64,000 bases of DNA from Vibrio fluvialis (GCF_900460245.1 NZ_UHIP01000002.1:1629372-1693371); one strand, 5' to 3'. Shown: positions 28,273 through 37,332, counted from the stretch's first letter. Notes: a model not told the origin generated them from the sequence alone. Numbers and translations: made by a program.

Positions 28273-29034
28273 TCATCGTTTTGCAGACATTTTACGACGC
28301 ATTTGTCCCGGAGTTTCACCGAAAAAGCGCCGAAACGCATGAGTTAACGCGCTCTGGCTGGAAAATCCGACCTTTTCGGCAATTTCGATCAGCGGCAAGC
28401 GAGTATCACGAATCATCTGATGCGCACGTTTCATCCGCGCGGTAAACAGGTATTGCCCCGGCGTTATGCCTGCCGCTTCGCGAAACAGCTCATGGAAGTG
28501 CCCGGCGCTGACATTACTGACCGACGCTAAGCGCGAGGTTGGCAGCGCTTCATCAATGTGTTGCTGAATGTATTCGTCGATCGCAACCAAATCGAGACGG
28601 CCACGATGAAGGTAATTGACTTCCTGCTTGTGGAACATGCGTTGATGCAGGCTGGATAAAAAGGTGGTGGTGATCCCCTCCGCCGCCTCCGGATAGCTGT
28701 CCCACACTTTGTTTTCCCGGTGCATGTAGGCCAGCAGATAACGCAGGCCGGAATCGATATCAAAATACTGCGCCGATTCGAACAGACGCTCAACCTTAAA
28801 ACCGACATTCTCAGTCGGAATATCGAGGATAATGTGGCTATTATCGCCGATCCCCTCATAAAAGTGGACATCTCCACCTGGCACCAAACAACCATGAAAC
28901 GGGTCAACCTGACCGCCTCTGCCCTGCACTTCAAACGCTGCGCCGCCACGATACGCAATCACAATCTGATGGTAATCGTGGTCATGATGTAAGCAACTAT
29001 TTTGCAGAGTTTGTGTTCGAATTCGAATACCCAT
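28273..29034 (-). CDS. AraC-family transcriptional regulator
   Basis: 253 residues. The N-terminal cupin-like domain starts with HHDHDYHQIVIAYRGG, and the C-terminal part has two helix-turn-helix units (TSRLASVSNVSAGHFHELFRE, and IEIAEKVGFSSQSALTHAFRR). It is divergent from proC and the TRAP operon that follows, which it probably controls. The gap of 235 bases between the two starts is the likely operator. The cluster content suggests an imino-acid or amino-acid inducer, but nothing in the protein names it. Confidence 0.88.
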   Translation of the reverse strand: MGIRIRTQTLQNSCLHHDHDYHQIVIAYRGGAAFEVQGRGGQVDPFHGCLVPGGDVHFYEGIGDNSHIILDIPTENVGFKVERLFESAQYFDIDSGLRYLLAYMHRENKVWDSYPEAAEGITTTFLSSLHQRMFHKQEVNYLHRGRLDLVAIDEYIQQHIDEALPTSRLASVSNVSAGHFHELFREAAGITPGQYLFTARMKRAHQMIRDTRLPLIEIAEKVGFSSQSALTHAFRRFFGETPGQMRRKMSAKR

Positions 29035-29269
29035 GATGAGTGTGGAAACATGTCCGACCAGGTTAATAAGAATTATTCTCTTATAACAAAGGTGTCATTA
29101 AAAACACAAGCAATATTTCAAAAGCGTTTCAAATGTTAAACAAGTGCTGCAATTTGCGCAAAAAATCAGGAGTTTTAAACAAGAATCCAACATGAGTAGC
29201 TGCTTAAATGCAAACAACGCACGGACACCATGCGGCAAACACAGCTCTCAATCAGGAAGAAAAATAACA

Positions 29270-30100
29270 ATGACAGCAACGATCACTTTTATTGGTGCGG
29301 GAAACATGGCCAGCGCAATTGTCGGCGGCTTGGTCAGTCAGGGATACCCAGCCGATAGCATTACCGCAACGTCGCCGGACACAGCCATGCTTGACGCCGT
29401 CAGCACGCGCTTCGGTATTCAGGTCACCAGCGACAACTGCGCCGCCATCGCACAAGCCGACATTGTGGTACTGGCCGTCAAACCGCAGATTCTGCGGGTG
29501 GTATGTGAGGAACTACGCCCTAGCTTAGATGCTCGCGAGGTGCCGCCACTGGTACTTTCCATCGCCGCGGGGATTCCGCTCGGTTCGTTACAAGTCTGGT
29601 TGGGTGAGCACGTACCTGTGGTGCGCGCCATGCCAAATACGCCAGCCATGATCGGCTGTGGAGCCACTGCGCTTAAAGCGAATACTCTGGTCAGCGAAGC
29701 ACAGTGTCAGCAGATCGAAAAACTGCTGTCGAGCACCGGCATTGTCGAATGGCTGGCTGATGAAGAGCTGATGGATGCCGCCACCGCCGTCGCGGGCAGC
29801 GCACCTGCATATTTCTTTCTGTTTTTCAAAGCGATGGAAGATGCCGCCGTGGCACAAGGACTTCCCCGCTCTACAGCACGCAAACTGGCGCTGCAAACCG
29901 GCTTTGGCGCCGCATCCATGGCCCTAACCGGTGAGGATGAACCGGAGCAACTGATGCGCAATGTGATGTCGCCACAAGGTTCAACCGAGCGTGCCATTGC
30001 CTCATTCGAAGCCGCCGGGCTTCGCAAAATCGTTGCACAGACCATGCAGGACTGTGCCGATCGCGCCCGAGAGATGCAGTCACTCTTTGGCGAGAAATAA
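29270..30100 (+). CDS. proC: Pyrroline-5-carboxylate reductase
   Basis: 276 residues. The NAD(P)-binding start ITFIGAGNMASAIVGGL is at the N-terminus, and the C-terminal signature region is present (VMSPQGSTERAIASFEAAG). It reduces pyrroline-5-carboxylate to proline. A frame extends 42 codons further upstream, but the ATG at 29270 has AGGAAG before it and matches the family start. The usual housekeeping proC of Vibrio sits beside yggS/yggT, which are absent here, so this is likely a second copy serving the AraC-TRAP-cyclodeaminase cluster, perhaps on a related cyclic imine. Confidence 0.88.
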   Translation: MTATITFIGAGNMASAIVGGLVSQGYPADSITATSPDTAMLDAVSTRFGIQVTSDNCAAIAQADIVVLAVKPQILRVVCEELRPSLDAREVPPLVLSIAAGIPLGSLQVWLGEHVPVVRAMPNTPAMIGCGATALKANTLVSEAQCQQIEKLLSSTGIVEWLADEELMDAATAVAGSAPAYFFLFFKAMEDAAVAQGLPRSTARKLALQTGFGAASMALTGEDEPEQLMRNVMSPQGSTERAIASFEAAGLRKIVAQTMQDCADRAREMQSLFGEK

Positions 30101-30154
30101 CGAAATAGCTCACAGCACAATATTCCAATAACCGACGTACCCGACCCAGTCGGA

Positions 30155-30265
30155 AGGCGGTCATCCGTTGCGCCCGCGCGTAGTGGCGTTGTATGCGCGT
30201 GGGTGGGTGCCGCCTGAATACGGCGACCTCAGGTAACCGAGGTAAACCTACAACCCGTAAAAGGA
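30155..30265 (+). ncRNA. Candidate structured leader (riboswitch-like) before TRAP operon
   Basis: The leader of the TRAP operon can fold tightly. AGGCGGTCATCC (30155-30166) pairs with GGGTGCCGCCT (30205-30215). Nested inside, CCCGCGCGTA (30173-30182) pairs with TGCGCGTGGG (30194-30203), with two G-T pairs. A second hairpin joins ACCTC (30226-30230) and GAGGT (30239-30243). The first loop's GTTGTA (30188-30193) can pair with TACAAC (30249-30254), giving a pseudoknot right before the AAAAGGA ribosome site. I do not recognise a known riboswitch class. It could instead be a terminator or processing element after proC. Confidence 0.5.
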
Positions 30266-30275
30266 CTCAGTAAAG

Positions 30276-31334
30276 ATGAAAGGAAATCTTCGTAAAATCA
30301 TGAAAACCGCCGCTCTGGCTGCGTGTGTTTCACTGGCAACGTCAGCCGCTCACGCCGATGAATGGCGCATGGCCACCCCTTGGTCTGGTGGCCCTTGGCT
30401 GGAACGCGACGCCAAGTTTTTTGCCGACAACGTCAGCGAACTGACTCACGGTGACATCAGCGTGAAAGTGTTTCCGGGTGGTACACTCGGCAGCGCGCTG
30501 AAAGTTACGGACACCGTAAAATCGGGCGTGGCGACGGTCAGCCATAACTACATCAACTACGACTACGGTAAAGATCCAACGACCGCGCTGCTGGCCGGTC
30601 ACTCAAGCGGTCTGACACCGGAAGAGTTCATGCTGTGGATGTACAAAGGCGGCGGTATCGAGCTGTACGAACAGTACCGTAAAGAGAAATTCGGTGTGGT
30701 CGCTTTCCCTTGTTCCATTCTTGGCACCGAAATTTTCCTTCATTCCAACAAGCCCGTTCGCACGCTGGAAGACTTCAAAGGTCTGCGCATCCGCACCTCT
30801 GGCGCATGGGCAGAAATCGCCTCTCGTCTTGGCGCGTCAACCGTGGTGATGGCGGGTAGCGATATCTACTCCGCGCTGGAACGTGGCGTGATTGACGCAG
30901 CCGAATGGGGCAGCCCAGAAATGAACCGTCCAACTGGTTTCCAGGAAGTGGCGAAATACGTGATTCTACCGGGGATTCACCAGTCGGGTGGCGTACTGGA
31001 GTGTCAGGTGAACCAAAAAGCGTGGAACAAACTGCCTGCCGAAGAACAAACCCTGGTTCGCCAAGCCGCCAAACTGTCTCTGTTTGATTCATGGCTGGCT
31101 TCTTCTTATGCCGACTTAGATGTTTACAAAGAGCTGGTCAATGGCAGCAACGAAATCGTTCGTTTGGATCCGACATTCATCAGCCAGATCATGGCAGAAA
31201 CTAAGAAGTGGGAAGATGAACACGCGGCAGACAACGCTTGGTTCAAGCGCGTGCTGACCTCTCAGCGCGAGTTCAAAGAGAAGATCAAACTGTGGCCGGA
31301 ATACCGTCTGCAAATCGGCGCGACCGAAGGCTAA
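30276..31334 (+). CDS. TRAP transporter substrate-binding protein (DctP family)
   Basis: 352 residues with a signal peptide (to about residue 27, AAHADEW). The DctP fold shows in FPGGTLGSALKVTDTVKSG and the ligand-arginine segment LRIRTSGAWAEIASRLGAS, followed by YSALERGVIDAAEWGSP. The WGSP and PGIHQSGGV segments place it near the keto/organic acid binders of the TakP type, which is only a loose hint. It captures a carboxylate in the periplasm for the DctQM pair. AAAAGGA lies 11 bases before the start, directly after the structured leader. Confidence 0.91.
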   Translation: MKGNLRKIMKTAALAACVSLATSAAHADEWRMATPWSGGPWLERDAKFFADNVSELTHGDISVKVFPGGTLGSALKVTDTVKSGVATVSHNYINYDYGKDPTTALLAGHSSGLTPEEFMLWMYKGGGIELYEQYRKEKFGVVAFPCSILGTEIFLHSNKPVRTLEDFKGLRIRTSGAWAEIASRLGASTVVMAGSDIYSALERGVIDAAEWGSPEMNRPTGFQEVAKYVILPGIHQSGGVLECQVNQKAWNKLPAEEQTLVRQAAKLSLFDSWLASSYADLDVYKELVNGSNEIVRLDPTFISQIMAETKKWEDEHAADNAWFKRVLTSQREFKEKIKLWPEYRLQIGATEG

Positions 31335-31345
31335 TCTTCTTTGCC

Positions 31346-31367
31346 ACAGCCGCCGTAAGGCGGCTGT
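31346..31367 (+). terminator. Intercistronic hairpin between dctP and dctQ
   Basis: ACAGCCGCC and GGCGGCTGT form a 9-pair stem closed by a GTAA tetraloop, with a T-rich stretch a few bases later. Such hairpins between a binding protein and its permease usually stabilise or partly end transcripts so that the binding protein is made in excess. Confidence 0.7.
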
Positions 31368-31402
31368 CTGGTCTCTTTTCCGATCGTAATTAGGTTAACA
31401 CT

Positions 31403-31906
31403 ATGAAGTTGATTACCAGTATCGAGGCCATTACCCGCTTTGCCGGGCTGATCGCCGCTCTGTTGGTATTGCCGCTGATCGGTGCACTTGTCACCGAAGT
31501 TTTCAGCCGCTATATGTTTGATTCCCCGACCCTATGGGCTTTTGAAATCAGTTATATGGTCATGGGCGCCATTTTCATGCTTGGCCTCGCCAATGCACTG
31601 CGTCTTGGACAGCACGTCAGTGTCGATGTGATGACTCTGAAACTCAAACCGCGCGTCAACGCAACGGTGCGCAGCCTTTGCTATCTGATGTTCCTGCCTA
31701 TCGTGTGTTGGATCAGTCTGGATTTGTACCACTACTTCTACGAAGCGTTTGAAAGTGGTGAACGCTCCGGCCGTTCGGCATGGAACCCGGTGATGTGGCC
31801 AATCTATGGCGTCTGGTTTATTGGCCTGGCGGCTCTGAGCCTGCAAATTCTGGCAGAACTGCTGAAATCGGCGCAAATCGCCCTTGGCCGCGAGGTGAAT
31901 GTATGA
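31403..31906 (+). CDS. TRAP transporter small permease (DctQ family)
   Basis: 167 residues with four membrane helices, the DctQ layout, and the conserved LWAFEISYMVMGAIFMLGLANALRLG stretch around residues 38-63. It is the small inner-membrane subunit that supports the large DctM subunit. Its stop overlaps the DctM start (ATGA). AGGT precedes the start at a suitable distance. Confidence 0.9.
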   Translation: MKLITSIEAITRFAGLIAALLVLPLIGALVTEVFSRYMFDSPTLWAFEISYMVMGAIFMLGLANALRLGQHVSVDVMTLKLKPRVNATVRSLCYLMFLPIVCWISLDLYHYFYEAFESGERSGRSAWNPVMWPIYGVWFIGLAALSLQILAELLKSAQIALGREVNV

Positions 31907-33231
31907 GTGATTATTTATCCCTGTTGATGTTCCCGCTATTGATCTTGTTTATCTTTGCGGGATTTCAGGTCGCATTCTCCATGATTCTGGTCGCGACCAT
32001 TTTCGGCCTGATGCAATTTGGCGACGTGACCGCTTATCAATTGCTGAGCAAAATTGAAGAAACCGCCACCAACTCGATACTTGCCGCCGTCCCGCTGTTT
32101 ATTTTCATGGGGGCGATGTTGGAGAAATCCGGTATCGCCGAGCGGCTGTTTAAAGCCATCCATATGTGGACGCACGGCATGCCCGGCGGACTTGGCGTCG
32201 GCGCCATTCTGCTCGGCACCATTTTCGCTGCCGCGAGCGGCGTGGTCGGCGCAACCGAAGCGGTGATTGGCATGCTCGCCATTCCAATCATGATGAAACA
32301 CGCTTACGACAAACGCCTGCTGTCCGGCGTGATCTGCGCCAGTGGCTCGCTCGGTACCGCGATTCCGCCTTCGATTACCGTGATTGTACTTGGTCCGGTA
32401 GCGGGCGTGTCGGTCGGTCAGCTATTCAGTGGCTTGCTGCTGCCGGGCCTGATGATGGCGACGCTGTTTATTTTGTACGTGATTGTGCTCTCGTGGCTGA
32501 AACCGGCGGTGGCACCTCGCCAGATTGAAGATGGCGAAGGCTACAGCCTGAAAGAGCGACTGGTCGCGACGTTCACTGCGCTGCTGCCAGCGGCTATTCT
32601 GATTTTTGCCGTGCTGGGCACCATCCTGATGGGTTTAGCCACACCGACCGAAGCCGCCGCCTGTGGAGCACTTGGCTCCATCATTCTGGCCGCCTGTTAC
32701 CGTAACCTGAAACTGCAGGTGATGTGGAGCTCGCTGATGAGCACCGTCAACATCTCTGCCATGATCTTACTGATTGTGCTCGGCGGGAACATGTTTGCGG
32801 GCGTATTCTTTGCCGCAGGTGGTATGGCGACCGTGCAATCAGTGCTGCTCGGCACTGGACTTGAAGCGTGGGCAATTCTGGCGCTGATCCTCATCATCGC
32901 ATTTCTGGCAGGGTTTGTGCTCGACATGATGTCGGTGGTATTGATCGTGATTCCGGTTGCAATGCCCGTGGTGCGCATTCTCGGCTTTGATGAAGTGTGG
33001 TTCTGCGTGGCGTTCCTGGTGGTACTGCAAACCAGCTACCTGACTCCGCCGCTGGCACCGTCGATTTTCTATCTGCGTGCCATTACGCCGCCGGATATTT
33101 CGCTGCGTCATATGTATGCGGGCGTGGTGCCGTTTATTGTAATTCAGCTTCTGGTGCTGACGGCAGTGCTCGCCTTCCCCGAAACCGCGTTGTGGTTACC
33201 CGATGTGATGGGTGGCCCGGCCTGGGAATAA
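31903..33231 (+). CDS. TRAP transporter large permease (DctM family)
   Basis: 442 residues, about twelve hydrophobic helices, with the DctM signatures LIEEx-like PLFIFMGAML, GVVGATEAVIGMLAIPIM and PPSITVIVLG. It is the sodium-coupled transport subunit. The frame runs 41 codons further upstream inside dctQ, but the ATG at 31903 overlaps the dctQ stop in the usual way and gives the family N-terminus. A hairpin (GACTGGC and GCCAGTC, 33242-33265) follows before the next gene. Confidence 0.91.
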   Translation: MSDYLSLLMFPLLILFIFAGFQVAFSMILVATIFGLMQFGDVTAYQLLSKIEETATNSILAAVPLFIFMGAMLEKSGIAERLFKAIHMWTHGMPGGLGVGAILLGTIFAAASGVVGATEAVIGMLAIPIMMKHAYDKRLLSGVICASGSLGTAIPPSITVIVLGPVAGVSVGQLFSGLLLPGLMMATLFILYVIVLSWLKPAVAPRQIEDGEGYSLKERLVATFTALLPAAILIFAVLGTILMGLATPTEAAACGALGSIILAACYRNLKLQVMWSSLMSTVNISAMILLIVLGGNMFAGVFFAAGGMATVQSVLLGTGLEAWAILALILIIAFLAGFVLDMMSVVLIVIPVAMPVVRILGFDEVWFCVAFLVVLQTSYLTPPLAPSIFYLRAITPPDISLRHMYAGVVPFIVIQLLVLTAVLAFPETALWLPDVMGGPAWE

Positions 33232-33286
33232 TAGTGACTCCGACTGGCGGCACTGGCTGCCAGTCTTGCAAACTCTGTGAGGTTTT

Positions 33287-34246
33287 ATGAAGTTTCTCTC
33301 AGCCGACGTTGTTGCCCGCCATCTGCCTTGGACAACGCTCATCGACAAACTGGACGATACCTTTCGCACGGGTGTGAATGCCCCCGCGCGTCACCACCAC
33401 ACCATTGAACGCCCCGACGGCGAAGCCACCATGCTGCTGATGCCCGCATGGGAGCAACATGGCTATATTGGCATGAAAATGCTCAACGTATTTCCGCAGA
33501 ACTCGTCCGTGGGCTTACCTGCGATTTCCGGCCTGTATCTGTTATCGGAAGGCCAACATGGCCAAACGCTGGCGTGCATTGCCGGCAACGAACTGACTCG
33601 TCGTCGCACCGCCGCAGCCTCTGCGCTGGCCGCGCGTTATCTGGCTAAAACAAATGCGCAGACGCTACTTATCGTCGGCACCGGACAGGTGGCGCCGATG
33701 CTAATTGAAGCGCACGCCGCTGTGCGGCCGATTCAGCGCGTGTTGGTCTGGGGGCGTAATCCCGACAAAGTGAAAGCAATGGTTGATGAGTATCAGGATT
33801 ATCAAGGCGCCTTTACCACCATCACGCAGATTGAAGCCGTCAGCGATCTGGCCAAAGCCTGCGCTCAGGCCGACATCATCAGTTGCGCGACGCTCTCCAA
33901 AGAACCCATTGTGCGGGGTGAATGGTTACAACCCGGCTGCCACCTCGATTTGGTCGGGGCGTTTCGCAAAGATATGCGCGAATGTGATGGTGAAGCCGTT
34001 GCACGCAGTCAGGTGTTTGTCGATACCTGGGCAGGCGCAAAAGGCGAAGCAGGCGATTTGCATCAGGCGATGGCCGAAGGTCAGTTCTCAATGGAAGACA
34101 TTCATGGCGACTTGGAACAGCTGACTCGCCACGAGGTGTTTGGCCGCCGCTCCGATGACGACATCACGCTGTTTAAATCGGTCGGCGCATCGCTGGAAGA
34201 TCTCGCCGCCGCAATTGTACTGTGGGAAGGTTTACCCCAAGACTGA
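33287..34246 (+). CDS. Ornithine cyclodeaminase/mu-crystallin-family enzyme
   Basis: 319 residues. The NAD(P)-binding part shows TLLIVGTGQVAPMLIEAH and WGRNPDKVKAMV; the substrate part starts with HHTIERPDGEATMLLMPAW. The family includes ornithine cyclodeaminase (ornithine to proline plus ammonia), pyrroline-2-carboxylate and other ketimine reductases, and alanine dehydrogenases. With proC and an AraC gene in the same cluster, a proline, hydroxyproline or cyclic imine route is reasonable. The sequence alone does not choose between them. It ends the TRAP operon. Confidence 0.86.
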   Translation: MKFLSADVVARHLPWTTLIDKLDDTFRTGVNAPARHHHTIERPDGEATMLLMPAWEQHGYIGMKMLNVFPQNSSVGLPAISGLYLLSEGQHGQTLACIAGNELTRRRTAAASALAARYLAKTNAQTLLIVGTGQVAPMLIEAHAAVRPIQRVLVWGRNPDKVKAMVDEYQDYQGAFTTITQIEAVSDLAKACAQADIISCATLSKEPIVRGEWLQPGCHLDLVGAFRKDMRECDGEAVARSQVFVDTWAGAKGEAGDLHQAMAEGQFSMEDIHGDLEQLTRHEVFGRRSDDDITLFKSVGASLEDLAAAIVLWEGLPQD

Positions 34247-34305
34247 TTATCCTTCCGTCCCTTTCCTCACATGCGCCGACGTACATGTCTGTTGTGACAC
34301 TTTTT

Positions 34306-34339
34306 GTTCAGGTCAGGTTTGCACTCACCTAACCTGAAC
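34306..34339. promoter_or_regulatory. Long palindrome upstream of yhdT-panF
   Basis: GTTCAGGTCAGGT and ACCTAACCTGAAC are inverted copies, matching at 12 of 13 positions around an 8-base spacer. No T run follows on either strand, which argues against a terminator and for an operator or attenuator. A smaller TGTGC/GCACA palindrome lies at 34360-34375, 53 bases before the yhdT start. Confidence 0.55.
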
Positions 34340-34427
34340 ACCCTGGTTTAGTAATCTTTTGTGCCTTGCAGCACATTTGTAATACCATAGCCCTCCTCCG
34401 TATGGTACCTAGACTGGGAGACAACTT

Positions 34428-34709
34428 ATGGACAACAGAAAAAGCAGGTATCGTCAGGCGCATCGTGAGGCTTTTTTAGCCATTGCGCTGGCAGTGGGCT
34501 ACTTCATCTGGTGGTACGTTTCCGCCTATGGGTTTTCGGCGCCGCCGCAAGACACCAGCATGCCTGAACTCTATTTCGGCATGCCGCTCTGGTTCCTGCT
34601 TTCGTGTGTGATTGGCCCAATCATTTTCACTGTGCTGTGCGCGGTGATGGTGAAAGTGTTTTATCGCGATATTCCCTTAGATGTAAATCCTGACGAATCC
34701 AATGAATAG
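34428..34709 (+). CDS. yhdT: YhdT-family small membrane protein
   Basis: 93 residues with two membrane helices (about 14-34 and 52-74) and an acidic tail. It matches the small protein that precedes panF in many gamma-proteobacteria (YhdT, DUF997). It may be an accessory subunit of PanF; its role is not established. GGGAG precedes the start, and its last codons overlap the panF start by 8 bases. Confidence 0.88.
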   Translation: MDNRKSRYRQAHREAFLAIALAVGYFIWWYVSAYGFSAPPQDTSMPELYFGMPLWFLLSCVIGPIIFTVLCAVMVKVFYRDIPLDVNPDESNE

Positions 34710-36156
34710 TCAACTTCTCATACCTTTAGTTATTTATCTGATTGGCGTATTCGCGGTCGCTTTTCTGACTCGCCGCCACTACAAAAACGGCAGCTTCCTC
34801 AGCGAATACTTTGTAGGTAGCCGCAGCATGGGTGGCTTCGTATTAGCCATGACGTTGGCCGCCACGTATGCCAGCGCCAGTAGCTTTATCGGCGGCCCCG
34901 GAGCGGCATACAAAATGGGCCTCGGATGGGTATTGCTGGCGATGATCCAGTTACCGGCGACTTGGCTGACACTGGGGGTTCTGGGTAAAAAGTTTGCGAT
35001 TGAAGCGCGCATACATAACGCCCTGACACTCAATGACATTTTGTATGCACGCTTTAAAAGTCGCGCGGTCGTCATTCTGGCTTCGTTCTCTTTGCTGCTC
35101 GCCTTTTTCGGCACCATGGTTGTGCAGTTTGTCGGCGGCGCACGCCTGCTGCAAACCGTCACCGGATTGCCGTATGAACAGGGCTTGTTGTTGTTTGCCT
35201 GCACCGTCGGTTTGTATACCACCATCGGCGGTTTTCGCGCTGTGGTACTGACCGACACCATTCAGGGCATCATGATGCTCATCGGCACCATTATTCTGTT
35301 GGTTGGCGTGGTGCACGCGGGCGGCAGCGTCGGGGAACTGATCACCAGCTTGCATGCGATTGATCCCGCGTTGGTCACTCCGTATGGACCGAATCACTTC
35401 CTCAGCCAACCGTTTATTCTCAGTTTCTGGGTGTTGGTCTGTTTTGGCGTGATTGGTCTGCCGCATGCGGCGGTGCGTTGTATGTCGTACAAAGACAGTC
35501 CTTCGCTGCACAAAGGCATGGTGATCAGCACCATCATGATGGCGCTGCTGATGTTTGGCACCCACATGGCAGGCGCATTGGGGCGCGCGATTGTGCCGGA
35601 TGTTGGCAGCCCGGATCAGATCATGCCGACCCTGATGATGACGGTACTGCCACCCATGGTGGCCGGCATCTTTCTCGCAGGCCCGATGGCAGCCATCATG
35701 TCGACCATCGACTCACAGCTGATTCAGGCGTCAGCCACGCTGCTGAAAGATCTCTACATCAACTACATCAATCCGGGTGTGGTCAAAGAGGACAACGCGG
35801 AGAGTAAACTCAATCGCATGTCACTGTGGATCACCGGCATCTTTGCCCTGTTGGTCTTCTTTGCTGCCACCAACCCACCAGACATGATTGTGTGGCTGAA
35901 CCTGATTGCCCTCGGCGGCCTGCAAGCCGTGTTCTTGTGGCCGTTAGTACTTGGTTTGTACTGGGAAAAGGCATCGGCCATGGGGGCGTTGTGTTCCATG
36001 GTTTCCGGGCTGACCGTCTATATCAGCCTGATGTGGATAAAGCCGGACATGGGCGGCGTGCATCCGATTGTGCCGACACTGGTTGTTGGCCTGCTGTCAT
36101 TTATCTCCGGCAGTTGGTTAAAACCCAAACCGCAGCCAGCAGCGATCCATCCCTGA
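34702..36156 (+). CDS. panF: Sodium/pantothenate symporter
   Basis: 484 residues, thirteen or so membrane helices of the SSS fold. It starts with YLIGVFAVAFLTRR and has the FVGSRSMGGFVLAMTLAATYASASSFIGG region, where the sodium site lies, and PMAAIMSTIDSQLIQASATL. These match PanF rather than PutP. It imports pantothenate with sodium as the coenzyme A precursor. Translationally coupled to yhdT. A terminator follows. Confidence 0.92.
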   Translation: MNSQLLIPLVIYLIGVFAVAFLTRRHYKNGSFLSEYFVGSRSMGGFVLAMTLAATYASASSFIGGPGAAYKMGLGWVLLAMIQLPATWLTLGVLGKKFAIEARIHNALTLNDILYARFKSRAVVILASFSLLLAFFGTMVVQFVGGARLLQTVTGLPYEQGLLLFACTVGLYTTIGGFRAVVLTDTIQGIMMLIGTIILLVGVVHAGGSVGELITSLHAIDPALVTPYGPNHFLSQPFILSFWVLVCFGVIGLPHAAVRCMSYKDSPSLHKGMVISTIMMALLMFGTHMAGALGRAIVPDVGSPDQIMPTLMMTVLPPMVAGIFLAGPMAAIMSTIDSQLIQASATLLKDLYINYINPGVVKEDNAESKLNRMSLWITGIFALLVFFAATNPPDMIVWLNLIALGGLQAVFLWPLVLGLYWEKASAMGALCSMVSGLTVYISLMWIKPDMGGVHPIVPTLVVGLLSFISGSWLKPKPQPAAIHP

Positions 36157-36178
36157 CAGAACTCGATTTGAACGAGAC

Positions 36179-36204
36179 AAGAGCGGCCACCAGCCGCTCT
36201 TTTT
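36179..36204 (+). terminator. Rho-independent terminator after panF
   Basis: AGAGCGGC and GCCGCTCT pair around a 5-base loop and run straight into a T stretch, 23 bases after the panF stop. Confidence 0.88.
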
Positions 36205-36302
36205 GATTCTGACCAGCGACATAAATCTCCTCAATCCCGTTGCCTTTGGCGTCATCTCTCCATAAGCTTGCTGTAAATTCATGAAAATTATCAGGATAGC
36301 GA

Positions 36303-37205
36303 ATGGACAGGCTGCAATGCGACCGAATGTTTGTCGCGGTAATGGAACTCGGCAGTTTCGCCAAAGCCGCTGAGCGCTTGGCAATCAGCAGCGGTCAGGC
36401 CTCCAAACTGATTTCGCGCCTTGAGCAAGAGCTCGGCGTACAGCTGTTCAAACGCTCGACCCGCTCACTCGCCGCGACAGATGTCGGTCAGGCTTATTAC
36501 GAGCGTATCAAACGCGTGTTGGACGATCTTGATGAGCTCGACGATTCGATTCGTAACGCCTCGCGCCTGCCGTCCGGCCGGCTGCGGATTTCCGCACCCG
36601 TCACGTTTGGCCAAAGCCAACTTGCCCCCAGCCTGATTGCCTTCTCCAGACAGTTTCCCGATATCGATCTCGACGTAAAATTCTCGGATCGCAGCGTCAA
36701 TATTGTCGATGAAGGCTTTGATTTGGCGCTACGCATCGGCAAGTTAGACGACAGCAGTCTGATTGCCCGTAAACTGTGTGAAGTCCGCGTCGTGACCCTG
36801 GCTTCGCCGGAGTATCTGCAGCAGCACGGCATGCCCATTCACACTCGCGAACTTTCGCAGCACCATTGCATTATCGATACGAATTTTCGCGATCCCTACC
36901 ACTGGCCGTATCTCAATGATCAAGGCAAAGTGCAGGATCTTGCCGTCAATGGCCGACTCAAGTTTTCCAATGCCGATGTGTGTTTAGAAGCCGCGTGTGC
37001 CGGGCTCGGCATCGCGCGCCTGCCAACGTTTGTTGCCGCTCAGGCACTGCAACAAAAACGGGTTATTGCGTTGCTGCAAGAGTACGAAGTACCGCCGCTC
37101 GGGCTCTATGCGCTCTATCCGCCTGCCAAACATCTCGCTCAGTCATCCCGAGCCTTCATCGATTTTCTGGTTAACCGTTTTGCCAACGGCGCAGATTGGG
37201 AATAG
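36303..37205 (+). CDS. LysR-family transcriptional regulator
   Basis: 300 residues. The winged helix has the form MDRLQCDRMFVAVMELGSF, then AAERLAISSGQASKLISRLE. The branch with FKRSTRSLAATDVGQAYYERI and SGRLRISAPVTFG resembles regulators of quinone or aldehyde stress genes (the DsdC/AaeR-like CrgA group). The next gene on the same strand encodes glutathionyl-hydroquinone reductase, a plausible target. The effector is unknown. Confidence 0.88.
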   Translation: MDRLQCDRMFVAVMELGSFAKAAERLAISSGQASKLISRLEQELGVQLFKRSTRSLAATDVGQAYYERIKRVLDDLDELDDSIRNASRLPSGRLRISAPVTFGQSQLAPSLIAFSRQFPDIDLDVKFSDRSVNIVDEGFDLALRIGKLDDSSLIARKLCEVRVVTLASPEYLQQHGMPIHTRELSQHHCIIDTNFRDPYHWPYLNDQGKVQDLAVNGRLKFSNADVCLEAACAGLGIARLPTFVAAQALQQKRVIALLQEYEVPPLGLYALYPPAKHLAQSSRAFIDFLVNRFANGADWE

Positions 37206-37332
37206 CGATCGGTCAGGCACGCTATTTCTTCCATATTGGAAGGAAATAACTTCACCCTCGCCATCTAATCATTCATTTGGAAGTAAGTTAAAGTTTCTTC
37301 ATCGCAATCAAACAGAGATTCTGAGGTGAAAC

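Noticed and set aside
30121..30260. A tRNA or tmRNA-like gene in the TRAP leader
   Set aside because: No acceptor stem, T-loop (GTTCGA-type) or CCA end could be placed; the pairings fit a leader RNA instead.
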